Source: Azorinus chamasolen | Taxonomy: Eukaryota; Mollusca; Bivalvia; Cardiida; Solecurtidae | Length of the DNA: 64,000 nucleotides | Reading direction: 5' to 3' | NCBI GenBank assembly: GCA_963576725.1 | Contig: OY755246.1 | Location: 73,029,467-73,093,466 of the forward strand | Part shown: positions 47,701-59,148 of the stretch, piece by piece | Position numbering within the stretch: the stretch's first letter is position 1 | Layout of the letters: every line of letters begins with the position of its first letter | Program-made: the position numbers and the translations under genes | Notes under the pieces: generated by a model | The model's input: the letters and a program-made list of their open reading frames with translations, nothing else | What the model was told of the DNA's origin: nothing | The model's database searches: none

Positions 47701-48337
47701 AGATTAGAAAATGTCAACACTTATGAGGCATGTTGAATCGGAGAACATTTGCAAGTGGGCGTATTATGTACCGTATGCGGTACTCTTGTTAGTAACTGGT
47801 GCTTATTGGATAATGTTTAATTTTAAGGCTGACAGTACAGATGTTGAGGCTGATCTGCTACCAGGATATCGTGTAAAGATCTGTCAGCTGGACATCAAAA
47901 GGAAGTGACACTGCACTAACTCGCCTGTTATGCAGTGTACTTCTCAGATGAAGTAATGTCTAGGAGCTCTGCCAAAGGAGAAGCCAGCCCTGGATGGAAG
48001 GAGTGTTAACGGCATAACAAGTAAGTGAAAACAGCATTCTGAGTGATTGGTACTGTGCATGTAACTCAATATTTAATTCACATGTGTTTTAATGCATCTG
48101 ATAAAGATCCTGATGTAAAAAAAAATTATAAAATAAAATTAATACACATATGAACTATACACCAATACACAATAAGATGGGCACAATAAATAATTTACTT
48201 TAAATACCAGTGGGTATAGCAGCAATAAATCATTAATTTGGGGATGAATTGGGATGAATCAAATCCTTAGGCCTTGAATTATATGTGATAAATTCTGAAG
48301 GGTGGTGATCCCCCGAAAGCAAAAATTGCAACACAAA
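47701..48337. other. Unassigned intronic sequence
   Basis: A plus-strand 65-codon frame (47711-47908) has a hydrophobic stretch but no recognisable family. No element termini. Confidence 0.45.
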
Positions 48338-48445
48338 AAGAGAAAATTGCAGACTCAGTTTTATTGAGTCTATTCATGAGCAGTAATTGAAAGTGCAACA
48401 CTTCTCGCGCCCCCTAGCACCGGCTTAAGCGGTATTCAATTTTCA
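48338..48445. repeat. S repeat copy 1
   Basis: Contains GACTCAGTTTTATTGAGTC hairpin and CGCCCCCTAGCACCGGCTTA. A reverse-orientation relative lies at 59778-59905 in the GBE1 upstream flank. Confidence 0.7.
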
Positions 48446-49134
48446 GAACAAGAAGTACTGAAATTCATGATCTCGAAGGATCAGAAGATATAACAACACT
48501 GAGAATGAATGCAACAACATTTAAATATTGTATGACAGGACTTTCATTCTAAGCTGAATATCCCTCACACAAGCCTGTAGGATTCAAACAATTGCTGCTA
48601 AATTATTGCCGTTATTCTGTACATCTAAAGCAGTAGAACTTAACTTTACTGTGGAATAAAGACTCAGTAACTGCTTTTACACGTAACTGTTAATCTTTTA
48701 CTTGTTTTCCATTAATAGAATACAATATTCTGTCAAGCAAATTATTGAGTACACCCAAATTAGATTGCTCCTTCAGAGCTTCTTTATCTGTATCTACACT
48801 GTTTTCAAAGATAAATATATCAGGTACAATTTTTAAAAAATCCAATATTTTGCTATATATCCGAGTGTCAAATGCCTTGGATAGAGATAAGGTGCAGGGT
48901 GCACATCTAGATCCAAGATTGTTTGCAAATTTCTTTCACAGTCTTTTAAATTCACATCAGGTGGGGAAAGAATTTAAATATATACAATATTCTCTTTTTT
49001 TCTTACATTTCAGAATATGTGCAAGAGAAATGCAAGACTCCGGAGAAAGACATCATCTCGGCAGTCACCAAAAGTGTGCTGATGCATGGGTTTCCATGAA
49101 ACCCGGGTTTCCATGAAACCCAGACGTAAATAAA
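48446..49134. other. Unassigned intronic sequence
   Basis: A 123-codon plus-strand frame (48745-49116) shows no recognisable motif; a 15-bp direct repeat GGGTTTCCATGAAACC lies at 49088-49120. Confidence 0.4.
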
Positions 49135-49578
49135 AGAAAATTTGACCATAGGACACAAATGCCAAGGCCAGGTTTTTCTAAATTGCATTTTTTTTTTACA
49201 AAAAAATGTCATTAAACAATCACCAAAATTCAATCAATTGTCGGCGAACAGGAAGTTGATGAAAGACAGACCTGAAATGGGGAGACACGGTACAACTCAC
49301 TATGGTTATACTTCAGACCAAATATCAAATCATTCCAGCTTACACAAGGCAAGAAATCTTTGACGATTTCTTTTGTCATTAAACAATCACCAAAATTCAA
49401 TCAAAGTGTCGACAAACAGGAAGTTGATGAACGACAGAAGTGAAAAGGGGAGACACTGTACAATTCACCATGATTATGCTTCAGAGCAAATATCGAACCA
49501 TTCCAGCTTACAAGTGAAGAAGTCTTTGACAAAACGGATGGACAAGGGTAAAACTTAATGCCCTAAAGGCGGGGGCAT
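49135..49578 (+). mobile_element. Family T element, partial, two ~186-bp cores
   Basis: Cores share TGTCATTAAACAATCACCAA and CATTCCAGCTTACA. 3' end ATGCCCTAAAGGCGGGGGCAT then AAAAATG, the same 3' plan as the D element. 5' terminus not seen. Confidence 0.65.
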
Positions 49579-49806
49579 AAAAATGATAACACTGCTGCTT
49601 ATAGTAAATTGAACACTTGATTTGGCTAGTTACTTATATTGTGGATAAACAGTACTTTTCATTTTATGATGAACATTTTACCTACCAAGGCTTTTTTTTT
49701 TATACATAATGTGCATAAATTTTAAAATTTGTGTATTTGATGGTGAAATTCAAGTGATAATTTCATGTTGCTAACAGCCGATATCTCAATATTAAGGTTT
49801 ACAAAT

Positions 49807-50215
49807 AACAAGAAGTGTTTGTGAAACACTATGCCCCCTCATATATTTGACCTCTGACCTTGAAGGATGACCTTGACATTGACATGTCACCCCTCAAAAT
49901 GTGCAGCCTCATGAGATACACAAGCATGCCAAATATCAAGTCTCTATCTCTACTGGTCCAAAAGTTATGGCCAATGTTAAAGTCGGCGATTTGACCCATA
50001 TATTTGACCTCTGACCTTGAAGGATGACCTTGACCTTGACACGTCACCCCTCAAAATGTGCGGCTTCATGAGATATATATGTATGCCAAATATCAAGTCT
50101 CTATCTATACTGGCTCAAAAGTTATGACCAAAGTTAAAGTTGCTGACAAACAAACAGACAAACAGACAGACAGGGCAAAAACAATATGCCCCCCGACTAT
50201 CGTCTATGGGGGCAT
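49807..50215 (+). mobile_element. Family D element, complete, short
   Basis: 5' AACAAGA, hairpin AGTGTTT-GTG-AAACACT, subterminal ATGCCCCCTC; two cores with TGACCTCTGACCTTGAAGGA and TGACCTTGACCTTGACACG; CAAACAGACAAACAGACAGA microsatellite; 3' hairpin ATATGCCCCCCGAC...GGGGGCAT, then AAAAA. At 409 bp it is the most compact full example of the shared architecture. Confidence 0.88.
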
Positions 50216-50402
50216 AAAAAATGATTAAATGCTGATCTAAGAGACTGATAATAATTAACCCTCTCCCTAATAATCCAGCATTTTCTCATATGGGCAGACA
50301 TAGAAGACCAGACAGCTGTCTGAGTCTGTTCTGTCTGCTTATAAATTTTCATAGATCATTGCATGCAGTTCCTTTTTTCACCAAAACTTTACTTTAAAAC
50401 AT

Positions 50403-50450
50403 ACACCCCCCCCCCCCACCACCCCACCCCACCCCACCCCACCCAAAATT
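50403..50450. repeat. Poly-C and CCCCA tract
   Basis: A 14-C run then (CCCCA)n; a G-quadruplex candidate on the complementary strand. Confidence 0.9.
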
Positions 50451-50507
50451 TTTTTTAAAAAATTATGACTGAATATTCATGAAACAACTAATAATTTATG
50501 AAAATTC

Positions 50508-50815
50508 AAAAGTCTGCCTGGACATTTTCAAATTCCGCCCGGATTTTTTTTTAAATTCCGCCTGGACATGCTAAAATTCCATATGGATTTTTAAAAAATT
50601 CCGTCCAGTCTTTTTCAGATTCCGTGTGGAATTTTTACAATTCCGCCCGGATTTTTTTAAAATGTCCACCTGGACATTTTAAAATTCCACACGGATTATT
50701 AAAAAATTCCGCCCGGACATTTTCAGATTCCGCCTGGAATTTTTACAATTCCGCCTGGATTTCTTAAAACAACATTTCAAATTCCGCCTGGATTTTTAAG
50801 AATTCCGCCCGGACT
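50508..50815. repeat. CCGCCTGGA / CCGCCCGGA minisatellite
   Basis: About 14 irregular units of 20-30 bp: (A)ATTCCGCC(T/C)GGA followed by a T/A-rich run. Further isolated CCGCCTGGAA copies occur at 50924-50970. Confidence 0.8.
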
Positions 50816-50959
50816 AGGTCACATGACCCGGACTAATTTAAATATTTCGTGTGATATTCCGTCTAAATGATACTAAAAATAGCAATCCGTGTCAACTGGG
50901 CTGTTTTCACACGGACAATTTAGTCCGCCTGGAAAATCATTGTTTTTTCCGGGCGGATT

Positions 50960-51535
50960 CCGCCTGGAAGTTTTCGTACAGGGGGTTTTACTCCCCGATG
51001 TTTCAGTTTTATTCGGGTTGGGTTTTAGTTTCGTAACTGTTCGCCCTATTCGCGATTCTCCGACCACTTCCGAGAAAGCTATTACGTAAACAATGGAGAG
51101 ATCGGGTGATCATCGGCAAAACGCGGAAGAATTTAACGGAAAAGGCCGATAATATTGTGTTGTAGAACAAAAATTATCAGTATTGATGAAATCGGTTTAT
51201 TTGTATCACAGGGGCATTTTTCGATATAAGTTCAAATTGGGAACCTTCATAATAATAATAGAGCATAACAAATATCAATTTTTTGATATTATCGAAAATA
51301 TGCGATCAATGTAGGGACCTCCTCTTTAAAATGTTTTGGCTTCCATTACAATTATGGGTCTTTAAGGTACCTTAATGTAGGTCAAAATAAATGCAGAAAG
51401 CTCCAACGTCAGCTTTATGCAGCACTGGTACCCTGTATTAAATTAAAGAAAGCCATGCTTTTAAGAGGTCCGTAGGTTCCGTCACTAAATAGTCAACACA
51501 CGTAACCATTTGCTTCATACAATGCCCTTTCATCG
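50960..51535. other. Unassigned intronic sequence
   Basis: No exon, terminus or tandem array recognised. Confidence 0.45.
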
Positions 51536-51536
51536 C

Positions 51537-52290
51537 TTTGCAAACAGAATAGACGAGATCAGACTATAGGAGCTGTCTGATCAGGGTCTGCTCTGTTTGC
51601 CTATGAAATTATATATAGACCTGACTCTTCCGTTTCTGCCAATACCCAAAAATCCTGTTTATATGCAATAGTGACAATTTGTCTAATGAATATTTAGGTT
51701 AAGATGTAGGCCTGCATTACCTCTTTACCCCTTCATTACGCCGTTCAACGTATTTGCAAACAGAGTAGATGGGCATCCTGTAGCTATGATCAGGGCCTCC
51801 GTTTCGAAATTTAGACCAGACTTCTACATTTCCTGTTACTGCCAAAACATTTCATATATCGTTATCAAACTGCAGCAAATTAATAATAATTATTTTATTT
51901 ATTTCTTATAGGAATATTTATCAGGTAAAGAGTTAAGTGTATTTCTGTCGGAGAGAAATCGGCTCAGTTTTAATGAAGGCCTAGCATGGCCTTCATGAAT
52001 TGTCGGACATTGTGTTTTACATTTGTTTAAACATTTCACCAGAATTGCCATTTATACATTGTAGTATATATATATTTTTTAGCCGTTTACTTCATAGCTA
52101 TGCAGTATATATTTTTTAGCCATTTACTTCATAGCTATGCAGTATATATTTTTTAGCCGTTTACTTCATAGCTATGCCTTGTAACACCTATTCATGCAGA
52201 AAGAGCAAACCTATATAAAGACGGCACGCAGGAGCCATCTAATCAGATCTCGAGTCTGTTCTATTTGTTAGGAAATAATATTGATGTATA
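51537..52290. repeat. N-type MITE fragments and 40-bp minisatellite
   Basis: N-like palindromic cores at about 51545-51602 (AGACTATAGGAGCTGTCTGATCA...) and 52215-52265. Between them (52074-52175), about three units of TTTTTAGCCGTTTACTTCAT-type repeat. Confidence 0.6.
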
Positions 52291-53448
52291 ATTCTATAGT
52301 TTTCAGTCATAGGCAAAATTTCATGTGTTCACATGCTTTTATAAAATGCATGTCATTGTTTCTATAATGAATATTTATGAAGTAAATGGTTAATGTATGT
52401 GCTCCATACATACATGTATTTTTTCTCTCCCATTATTTGTATGTTAAGGAAATGTTCATGATTTGGAAACGTTAGTCACTTCTGTAGAGTTCTCATTTAC
52501 AGTCACTAAGTGCCAATTTAATTGTCCTATGTTTTGGTGCATATTGTTTTCATAACGTATATATAATTTTCAGTGATTATATTTTATTTCATTTCTTCTA
52601 AAAAATATGATTAATGTATAAAATGGATTTTTTATTAACATGATTATTTGCCATCTCTGTGCCCGGATCTATACTGGTTTCAAGGTTTTTTCTTTTCCAT
52701 CCATATTTGCAGTATAGTTATGACAATATCAAGTGCATTGCATTTTTTCTCTAATAAGAATTTGTGAATTTCTAACCCTCCCCCACAGTAAAAGAAAATT
52801 TGGATCTGGTGCAATTTTGTATAATTCCGCATCAATGAAGCTTTTGAAAAACTATTGATTGAGTGTGAAACAGCTTGGAAAAGACATCGAGCTACAGAGC
52901 GTCTCACCAGCATCCAACCTTTAAAACGCTTTGTACTTTTCCTCTACCAAAAGTTTTAAATTCCAAAAGTTTTCCAAGTTCAATGTCCCTAACTTTTCTT
53001 TAAACTGAACTAATAAAAGGCAGCATGGATCATGGAGGTTGATGAAATAGTATGTTACTATAGTCGGGTTTCAAATTATTTGCATAAATTAAAATGTAAC
53101 TGGATGATTTGAACGAAATATAAACCAATATGATTCTTGTCTGAAATTAACAAGTACTGCTACCAACACAGTTGTTATCACGCGATGCGAGTGTATGTAC
53201 ACACGAGTGCAATATAGCAGTTACTGTAAGCGTTACGAGGAAACAGATTTTAAAGTGGATTAAAAGTAACCAAAACATAAATGACTTCGAAAGTTTTTTT
53301 GTCAGGTACATACATTTAATATATATCTAATACTATACTACTGCATGTCTAAAATTTGTATAGAATTATGTAGTATTTTGGAAGAAAATCATAGCAGACA
53401 GGATCATCGGTGTGACTCAGGATCGTCCTAACCTAAATGAATTTAACG
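52291..53448. other. Unassigned intronic sequence
   Basis: AT-rich intron 1 sequence; no exon, terminus or array recognised. Confidence 0.45.
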
Positions 53449-53765
53449 CCTGTGTACTCTGCAGGGATATCATATCGTTTAAACCAAAAGTAGCTCGATA
53501 TCACAATTAAGAGTATGTACTCTATCGCGTTCCTGGGTAAGCATCTCTCCAGATCTCTTTCCATGAGGGCCAACTCCCTGAAAAGCTCCTACCAGAAGGG
53601 CTTACCCAAGCAGGCCAGAAGTACTGCCACACTTCTTGTAAGGCCGTTTGTTCATGCTGCATTCCAGGATACCACCTGCCTACCTCCTATTCCGGAAGAT
53701 CGGTGTACTCCGCCGGGATAACGTTACAAAACCGAAAGTAGCTCGATATCATCATTTAGAATACA
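53449..53765 (+). other. Orphan 68-codon ORF between ~60-bp direct repeats
   Basis: ORF 53515-53721 starts MYSIAFLGKHLSRSLSMRA and ends PPIPEDRCTPPG. It is GC-richer than its surroundings and not built from tandem units. It is bracketed by diverged direct repeats (53449-53514 and 53699-53765) sharing TGTACTC.GC.GGGAT and AAAGTAGCTCGATATCA. The right repeat overlaps the stop codon. No family recognised. Could be a captured exon fragment or part of an unknown element; not shown to be expressed. Confidence 0.3.
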
Positions 53766-54849
53766 TAAATGTGAACTAGCTGTCTTACAGCTCATTGATG
53801 AGACTATTGTAATGGTATATGATGAAATATTGCATTAAATAAGTTTGCCACAGAAACCAGACAGAAATTTATATATCGTAGACTTGCCTTCTATCAAACC
53901 CCACCTGTTTTCCGAACCTTTCATTTTTTGTGTTTTTACGCATGCGCAAGTGCGCACTATGTCATCAAATCATGAGTACCGTTACTTTGTCTGAAAACAA
54001 CGCCTCGTAGCTTTAAAAACGAAATATGCGTCATAAACAGGTCAATACAGTTTATTTTTCCTTCAACTAAGCTAAACATGAGAAAACTCTTAATACGTTA
54101 TAGAATATCAACATAAATTGAAAAGTGTACCACAATGAAAATGTTTGACAGCTCTGATCCCTTCAGCTTATGCAAAGGTCGCGTAGCCATGATGAAATCA
54201 TGTGGCTATGAATATTATGTTACAGTAAACAGTTTCTAAAATAAAGGTTAGATAAGCAGGTGATCTTTTTCTGGCAGCCATTTTTGTTTTTGTTATGCAG
54301 GTGGTGGGGAACACTGGATTGTTTGGGGATTATCTATCTTTCTATCTTCCGTTTAATGTGAAACCCCTCACTGGGACATACACACGTCGCGCGTCAAGCT
54401 GTGAAGAATGTTAATAAAAATGCAAGATAAAAGAAGTGAATGAAGGAGTGTTAAAAAGTTAAAAGTAAAAGATCTCTTCAGATTCGTTTGCTTAATGTGG
54501 CAAGATGTGCTCAATGCTGCTGACAGCTGCATTGAACTGGTCTATGTTCGTGAGAGAGACGATATCCGGTGGGGATTGTTCCAGTGGTAGACAGTCCTGG
54601 GGAAGTAAGAATACTTGTAGTAGTCAGTTTGTGCTGATATCAGTCTTTAAGAGAGATTGTGGAAATGTTTAGAATGTCGTGTTACAGGGATGAGAAAATC
54701 TTCGATGGGAATGGTCATAAGAGTATTTGTGATTTTATACATTAGGGGAGAGTCTAGCGTCAATGCGTCAAAGATCTAATCGGCGTAAATTTATGGATTG
54801 TAGCATATTTGTAACACTTTTGGCCATAATCATGCATAATCCAGCATGC
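53766..54849. other. Unassigned intronic sequence
   Basis: Lies 3' of the RT relic (minus strand) and may include its tail; no RT motif recognised. Otherwise nothing assigned. Confidence 0.4.
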
Positions 54850-56570
54850 CTATCTTTGCTGTACTGCCTCTATTTGATCAATTTGGGTCTGTGTATGTGG
54901 CGACCATACCTCAGAGCCATACTCTAGTAAGGGTCTTATAAGTGTCTTGTATGCGTTTGCCTTCAGGGGTTCTGAGCGTACTTTTTGTATTCTTTGCGAA
55001 GCAATAGAATACAAAGGTGGCGTTCCACAGCCAAACCATGGTACCCTCGCCGGCCTGACAAAATAGTGCAAATTACGGACCTGCATTCGATGGATACAAA
55101 GGGTGTTTAATAACGTGGCATCCGGAACCAATCGCGGTATACTATATCTGACATGAAAAGCTTCGTAACATAAGCTTCGGCGTAGTATGTGCAAAAATCA
55201 ACAAAACCGACAAAATATAGCAATGTGTAAGAAGGGCGCACGGATATACAAATAGCAGTCACATGAAGAAATCATGTGTTCATAACATGAATGAAAATAC
55301 TCAATGAATAAAGAAGCGAGAGTCGGATGACCTTATGCAAGCAATTAGGTAATCACGCCCGTAACTGCGATTGGTCAGTGTGATAATAAGCATAGTGGGA
55401 AACGGCTGAAGGGTCAGCTGCAACTCTATCATCGACTGGATGGAGTGTTAATGCCTTCCCTTATAGATACACAATTCCATGCAAAAGCGAACTTATTCGA
55501 TATCAGATTGATACCATGCAAAGAATACTGCAGCGTCTACAACGCTTTGATATATTTCTGCTAAGAAAGCCAAGAGTTTGGTTTGCCTTTTTTTATAACT
55601 CTGTTTATGTGGTCCTCCCAGGATAAGTCATGTGAAATATCCACACCAAGGTACTTTGCCGAGTCAGCAGATTGTAGTTGTGTGCCATGAAGGTAGTACT
55701 GGGTGGGGATAACTTGTTTTCTTTTTGTGACATGTACAACCTGGCATTTCGAGGGATTAAACTGCATATCCCACTCCAGTTCCCATTTTTCAAGTAAGTC
55801 TAGATCGTTCTGGAGAATAGCTGACTGGTTTGCTGATGACTGGGCCAGGTAAACCGCTGTATCATCGGCAAATAAACATACCCTGGACTGTATATTTGTA
55901 GGGAGATCTTTATATAAGCCAAGAAAAGGAGAGGACCAAGCACAGACCCCTGAGGTACCCCGGATGAGACTGTGACCGCTTCTGAGGAAACGCCATTTAG
56001 TACCAGACTGGGATCCACTTTAGTGTTTGGCCTCTGACTCCGTTTGGTGCATCTTAAGGGCGACCTTTTCATGAATAACTTTGTCAAAGGCCTTACTAAA
56101 ATCCAGCAGAATGAGATCGATCTGTTTTTTGCAGTGACCTGAATTAAGTCATTAGGTCGTTTATGAGCATGGTCAATTGTGTGGAGCATGACCTTTTTTC
56201 TCGAAACCCATGTTGGAGATGATAGAGGACTTCATTTTTGGTGAAATGTTTGATGATGGCAGAGGAAACAATATGTTCTAATACTTTGGAGAGGACACAG
56301 GTTAGTGAAATAGGCTTATAGTTGTCAGGGTTTGACCTGTCACCCTTTTTGTAAATAGGGGTACATATTTGCATTTTTCCATTGAGAAGGTAGGGTGCCA
56401 GTATCTAATGACTTTTGAAAAATATTTTTATGGATTGGTGAAAGTTCCTCTGCCATGTTCTTTAGAATTATAGGCCTGATGTTGTCTGGGCCGCTAGCTT
56501 TGTGGGGATCTAGATTTTGAAGGAGATGAGGATAATTTAAATTACTTAATTGTTTCAAGGTATGTATAAA
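54850..56570 (-). pseudogene. Decayed non-LTR retrotransposon reverse transcriptase (jockey/CR1-like)
   Basis: Minus-strand relic of the RT domain of a non-LTR (LINE) element. In order from high to low coordinates: LDPHKASGPDNI (thumb/finger start), PIYKKGDRSNPDNYKPISL, QHGFREKRSCSTQL, motif A LDFSKAFD (about 56080-56110), motif B SGVPQGSVLGP, motif C FADD (about 55858-55880), NPSKCQVVHV, KYLGVDIS, and RPLLEYGSEVWSPHTQ at the 3' end. These pieces sit in different frames, so there are several frameshifts plus a stretch of about 0.5 kb (roughly 55000-55520) that does not match the RT. No endonuclease or ORF1 was recognised. It lies in GBE1 intron 1 in the sense orientation. Jockey versus CR1 clade cannot be settled by eye. 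It cannot encode an active enzyme. Confidence 0.85.
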
Positions 56571-56984
56571 AGATTATTTTGAACTGCTATTTTATTATTT
56601 TCTTCAATATTCACAGTAAACGTTTTCTGTTCCTGGTCAAAGATAAAGAGGTCCGATAGACGGCGAGTCCATGCTAATTAAATGTGCTGCATTATCCATT
56701 AAGCAGGGCATCTTCTACAAACTTGACAATATCAAGGTATTATCATGATGATGGTAAAACACTTTACACAACAGTATAAAACGGGTTAACCCCCTTTCAG
56801 AATTTATAATTCCTAAACAGGCAAATAAGGAAATAGATCTACATCATCACATCAAGAAAAATATTTAAAAAATGCAGACAAAACACGTAGCCTCGTAGAC
56901 AAGTGAAAGCGGATAAACTGCAAGAAAATTGACAGAAGAAAGAGTAGAATTAGGAAAACAAATGTAGAATTAAAGAAAACAAAC
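56571..56984. other. Intron 1 start, next to exon 1 donor
   Basis: 56600-56670 may be degraded retroelement sequence upstream of the RT; the rest shows nothing. Confidence 0.4.
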
Positions 56985-57073
56985 CTTCTTCTTATTTCCC
57001 GTTCGTGCATTCGAATGTATTCATCCGCCTTGAAAAGACTCTCGATATATGGAACTTCGACTTCGTTTGCCAT
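56985..57073 (-). CDS. GBE1: GBE1 exon 1 (start codon, residues 1-29)
   Basis: First coding exon. It opens with MANEVEVPYIESLF and ends in REIRR plus two bases (ag) of a split Arg codon. The ATG has A at -3 and G at +4, a strong Kozak context. The donor reads AG/GTTTGT. This matches the N-terminal part of animal GBE1, where a short acidic helix precedes an arginine-rich stretch (family: QRRYKQF). Intron 1 (phase 2) is about 14.1 kb and holds a dead non-LTR retrotransposon and several repeat families. The length of N-terminus before the YG/YKQF motif agrees with the family, so this start is preferred. A 5' UTR must lie just above 57073, but its extent cannot be seen. Confidence 0.88.
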
Positions 57074-57624
57074 CTTGCAGCATCAGCTGACACTTGCATG
57101 TGCTGCGAATGTTGTATACATACAGTGTAGTTCGGGGTCAAGTTAAGGTCAAGGTTAAACATGCTGAATTGGTGTGGATAGCATGATATATCTGAAGGTC
57201 GAAATTGATTTGCATTATTATTTTTTGATTATATCATTCGTTAAAGACTTGTATTCAACAGCTGACACTATTTATTAAAATAATTTGACATTCTGCTTTA
57301 CATCACTAAATGTGGGTAGAGTTATCGTTCTTGGATACCGGCAAGCAAGGGAAGTAATTCTCAAAGAAGGAGCAAGGTCGTGGGCTTCTTCGCTCATAAT
57401 AATCACATTTTCGTGAAAATCATTCCACCTCAAGAAAGTCTCCGCCCTATATTTACAGAAAGTCTTTTAATGGACAAAACTAAAGATATGTTAAGATTTT
57501 CTTTTGATTTTAAAGTAATAATTAATAAAAATAAGATATGTTATGATATAAAACGCGAAAAATGAAGCATATAGTGGGACCATAACTGGGATCGTAACCG
57601 GTCGAGTCATCTCGTAACCACTAT
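57074..57624 (-). other. 5' flank of GBE1
   Basis: Immediate upstream region of the gene when read on the minus strand. A TATACAAC-like stretch lies about 40-50 bp above the start codon (near 57112-57122), too weak to call a TATA box. No CpG-rich block, no clear initiator and no divergent coding frame were seen. The transcription start is therefore unknown. Confidence 0.35.
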
Positions 57625-57626
57625 TA

Positions 57627-57676
57627 TATATATTTGATATATATTTGATATATATCAAATATATATTTGATATATG
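57627..57676. repeat. AT-rich palindrome (ATATTTGATATAT)n
   Basis: TATATTTGATATATATCAAATATA-type palindrome with extra TTTGATATATA units; can extrude as a cruciform. Confidence 0.85.
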
Positions 57677-57679
57677 TAT

Positions 57680-58320
57680 AATTAATATTTTCATGGCCAA
57701 TACTAAACAGATGTTGTAAATATGACAGTAGCATACAATGGTGTTTAGACATTGCGTAATTATGTTAATTAGTAAGCATTTATAATCAGAGTAATAAAAA
57801 TCAAATTGTCATAAACAAATCATGTTAACTTGTTATTAATTGCGGTCGAATTAATCATTTAATGAATTGTTGATAAAGTACTTACACATGCATGTTAATT
57901 AACAATTTTAATCCGGATTTAATTGGCATAAACAATTTTTGTTGCGACCCGACCGAAAAAAAAACCTTTAATCAATTAAGTACAATTAGCCGAGTTTAAT
58001 TGTTGATAGCAATTATAATCAGGAGTAATTAGAAGGCTATTTGTCAATTAACGTAACATTTCTACACCAACATCGTACATTATTTAGATCGGGGTTCGGT
58101 CTGTTTGTGAAAGACATAATGATACATGTAGTATAACAATAAATAAAATAATGATGGTAAAAACCACATAAATAGAATATTATTTTTTAAAACACGTGTC
58201 ATTGTCGGTGTCTCTGTGATATTACTGATTGCATTAAGTAACCTGTTTGCTGCTTTCGTATTTACACGTGCCTATAATATTGTCCGCCCGAAGTGCCGCC
58301 AAAAGCCGATAACATTGATA
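57680..58320. other. AT-rich upstream sequence
   Basis: Many TTAATTA/AATTAA runs; no gene or terminus seen. Confidence 0.45.
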
Positions 58321-59048
58321 TGTATACCGGTATGTGACCCTGATAGTAGGGGACAAAAAGCCTGATTTTGGCAGATTTTGTTACCTGATTTACAATAACT
58401 CCATATTTTACATATATAAACTTAACACCTTACGTAACATTTTTAGAAGGGTGACAGAACATTCCCAATAACATTCTGGTGGAAATCGTGGTTTCCATAG
58501 CAACAAGTTTCAAAATAATATACAGAATTTAAAAGGACTGCCAGTTTGCTTATGGATGTAAATATGTCCCCATTGTTTACTCTTTGGAAATGAGAGATGG
58601 CTAGTGCTGATTTGAAATTAAATTAAAATATTTTTTCCTCAATGACTGGTTACTATGGCAATAACATGTAATTTTGCCCAAGTTTTCACTTTTTTGAAAA
58701 CAAGTCCTTATTGTTTATTTCTAAATGTCTAAATAATGAATTATTGTAAGGCCTTGCTATTTGGTTACAAAATTACGCAAATATTATGTTAACATTCCGG
58801 GACACAGATCTGGTTGCCATGGCAACAAAAATAAATGATATGAAATTCATTTGTGGTCTAAAATTGACATTTTCTAGTGAATTATAAAGTTAGCCTACAT
58901 TTTCTTTTTACAGCATGTTTGTCTTGTTATTTGTGTAAAGTATTGGTGTGGTCTTCCATGTGATTATTGTTGGAACATTTTATTTACAAATTAACAGTAA
59001 ACATATCCTTTGTTACCATGGCAACGGCTATAAATGAACTATATTGAA
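58321..59048. repeat. Family U repeats carrying X-box palindromes
   Basis: Diverged units of about 155-200 bp, each containing a GTT(R/T)CCATGGCAAC palindrome: 58491-58504, 58649-58662, 58813-58826 (perfect) and 59012-59025. Common flank ATTTACAAATT and TTACTCTTTGGAA-like sequence. Confidence 0.6.
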
Positions 59049-59148
59049 TGATTTTTGCACAAACAAATCGAATTATTTACATTTTTATTAAGTTCTTTCC
59101 ATCATTGTATCAAATAAACAAGTCGATTCAAGAAGACTGTCTATTTGT

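Noticed and set aside
47711..47908. 65-codon frame with a hydrophobic stretch, possible membrane peptide
   Set aside because: No homology recognised, no Kozak or splice context, chance length in AT-rich DNA.
54987..55528. 540-bp transposon inside the RT relic, bounded by GTATTCTTTGC / GCAAAGAATAC
   Set aside because: Arms of 11 bp only, no target duplication found and the edges of the RT match are uncertain; left as an unexplained gap.
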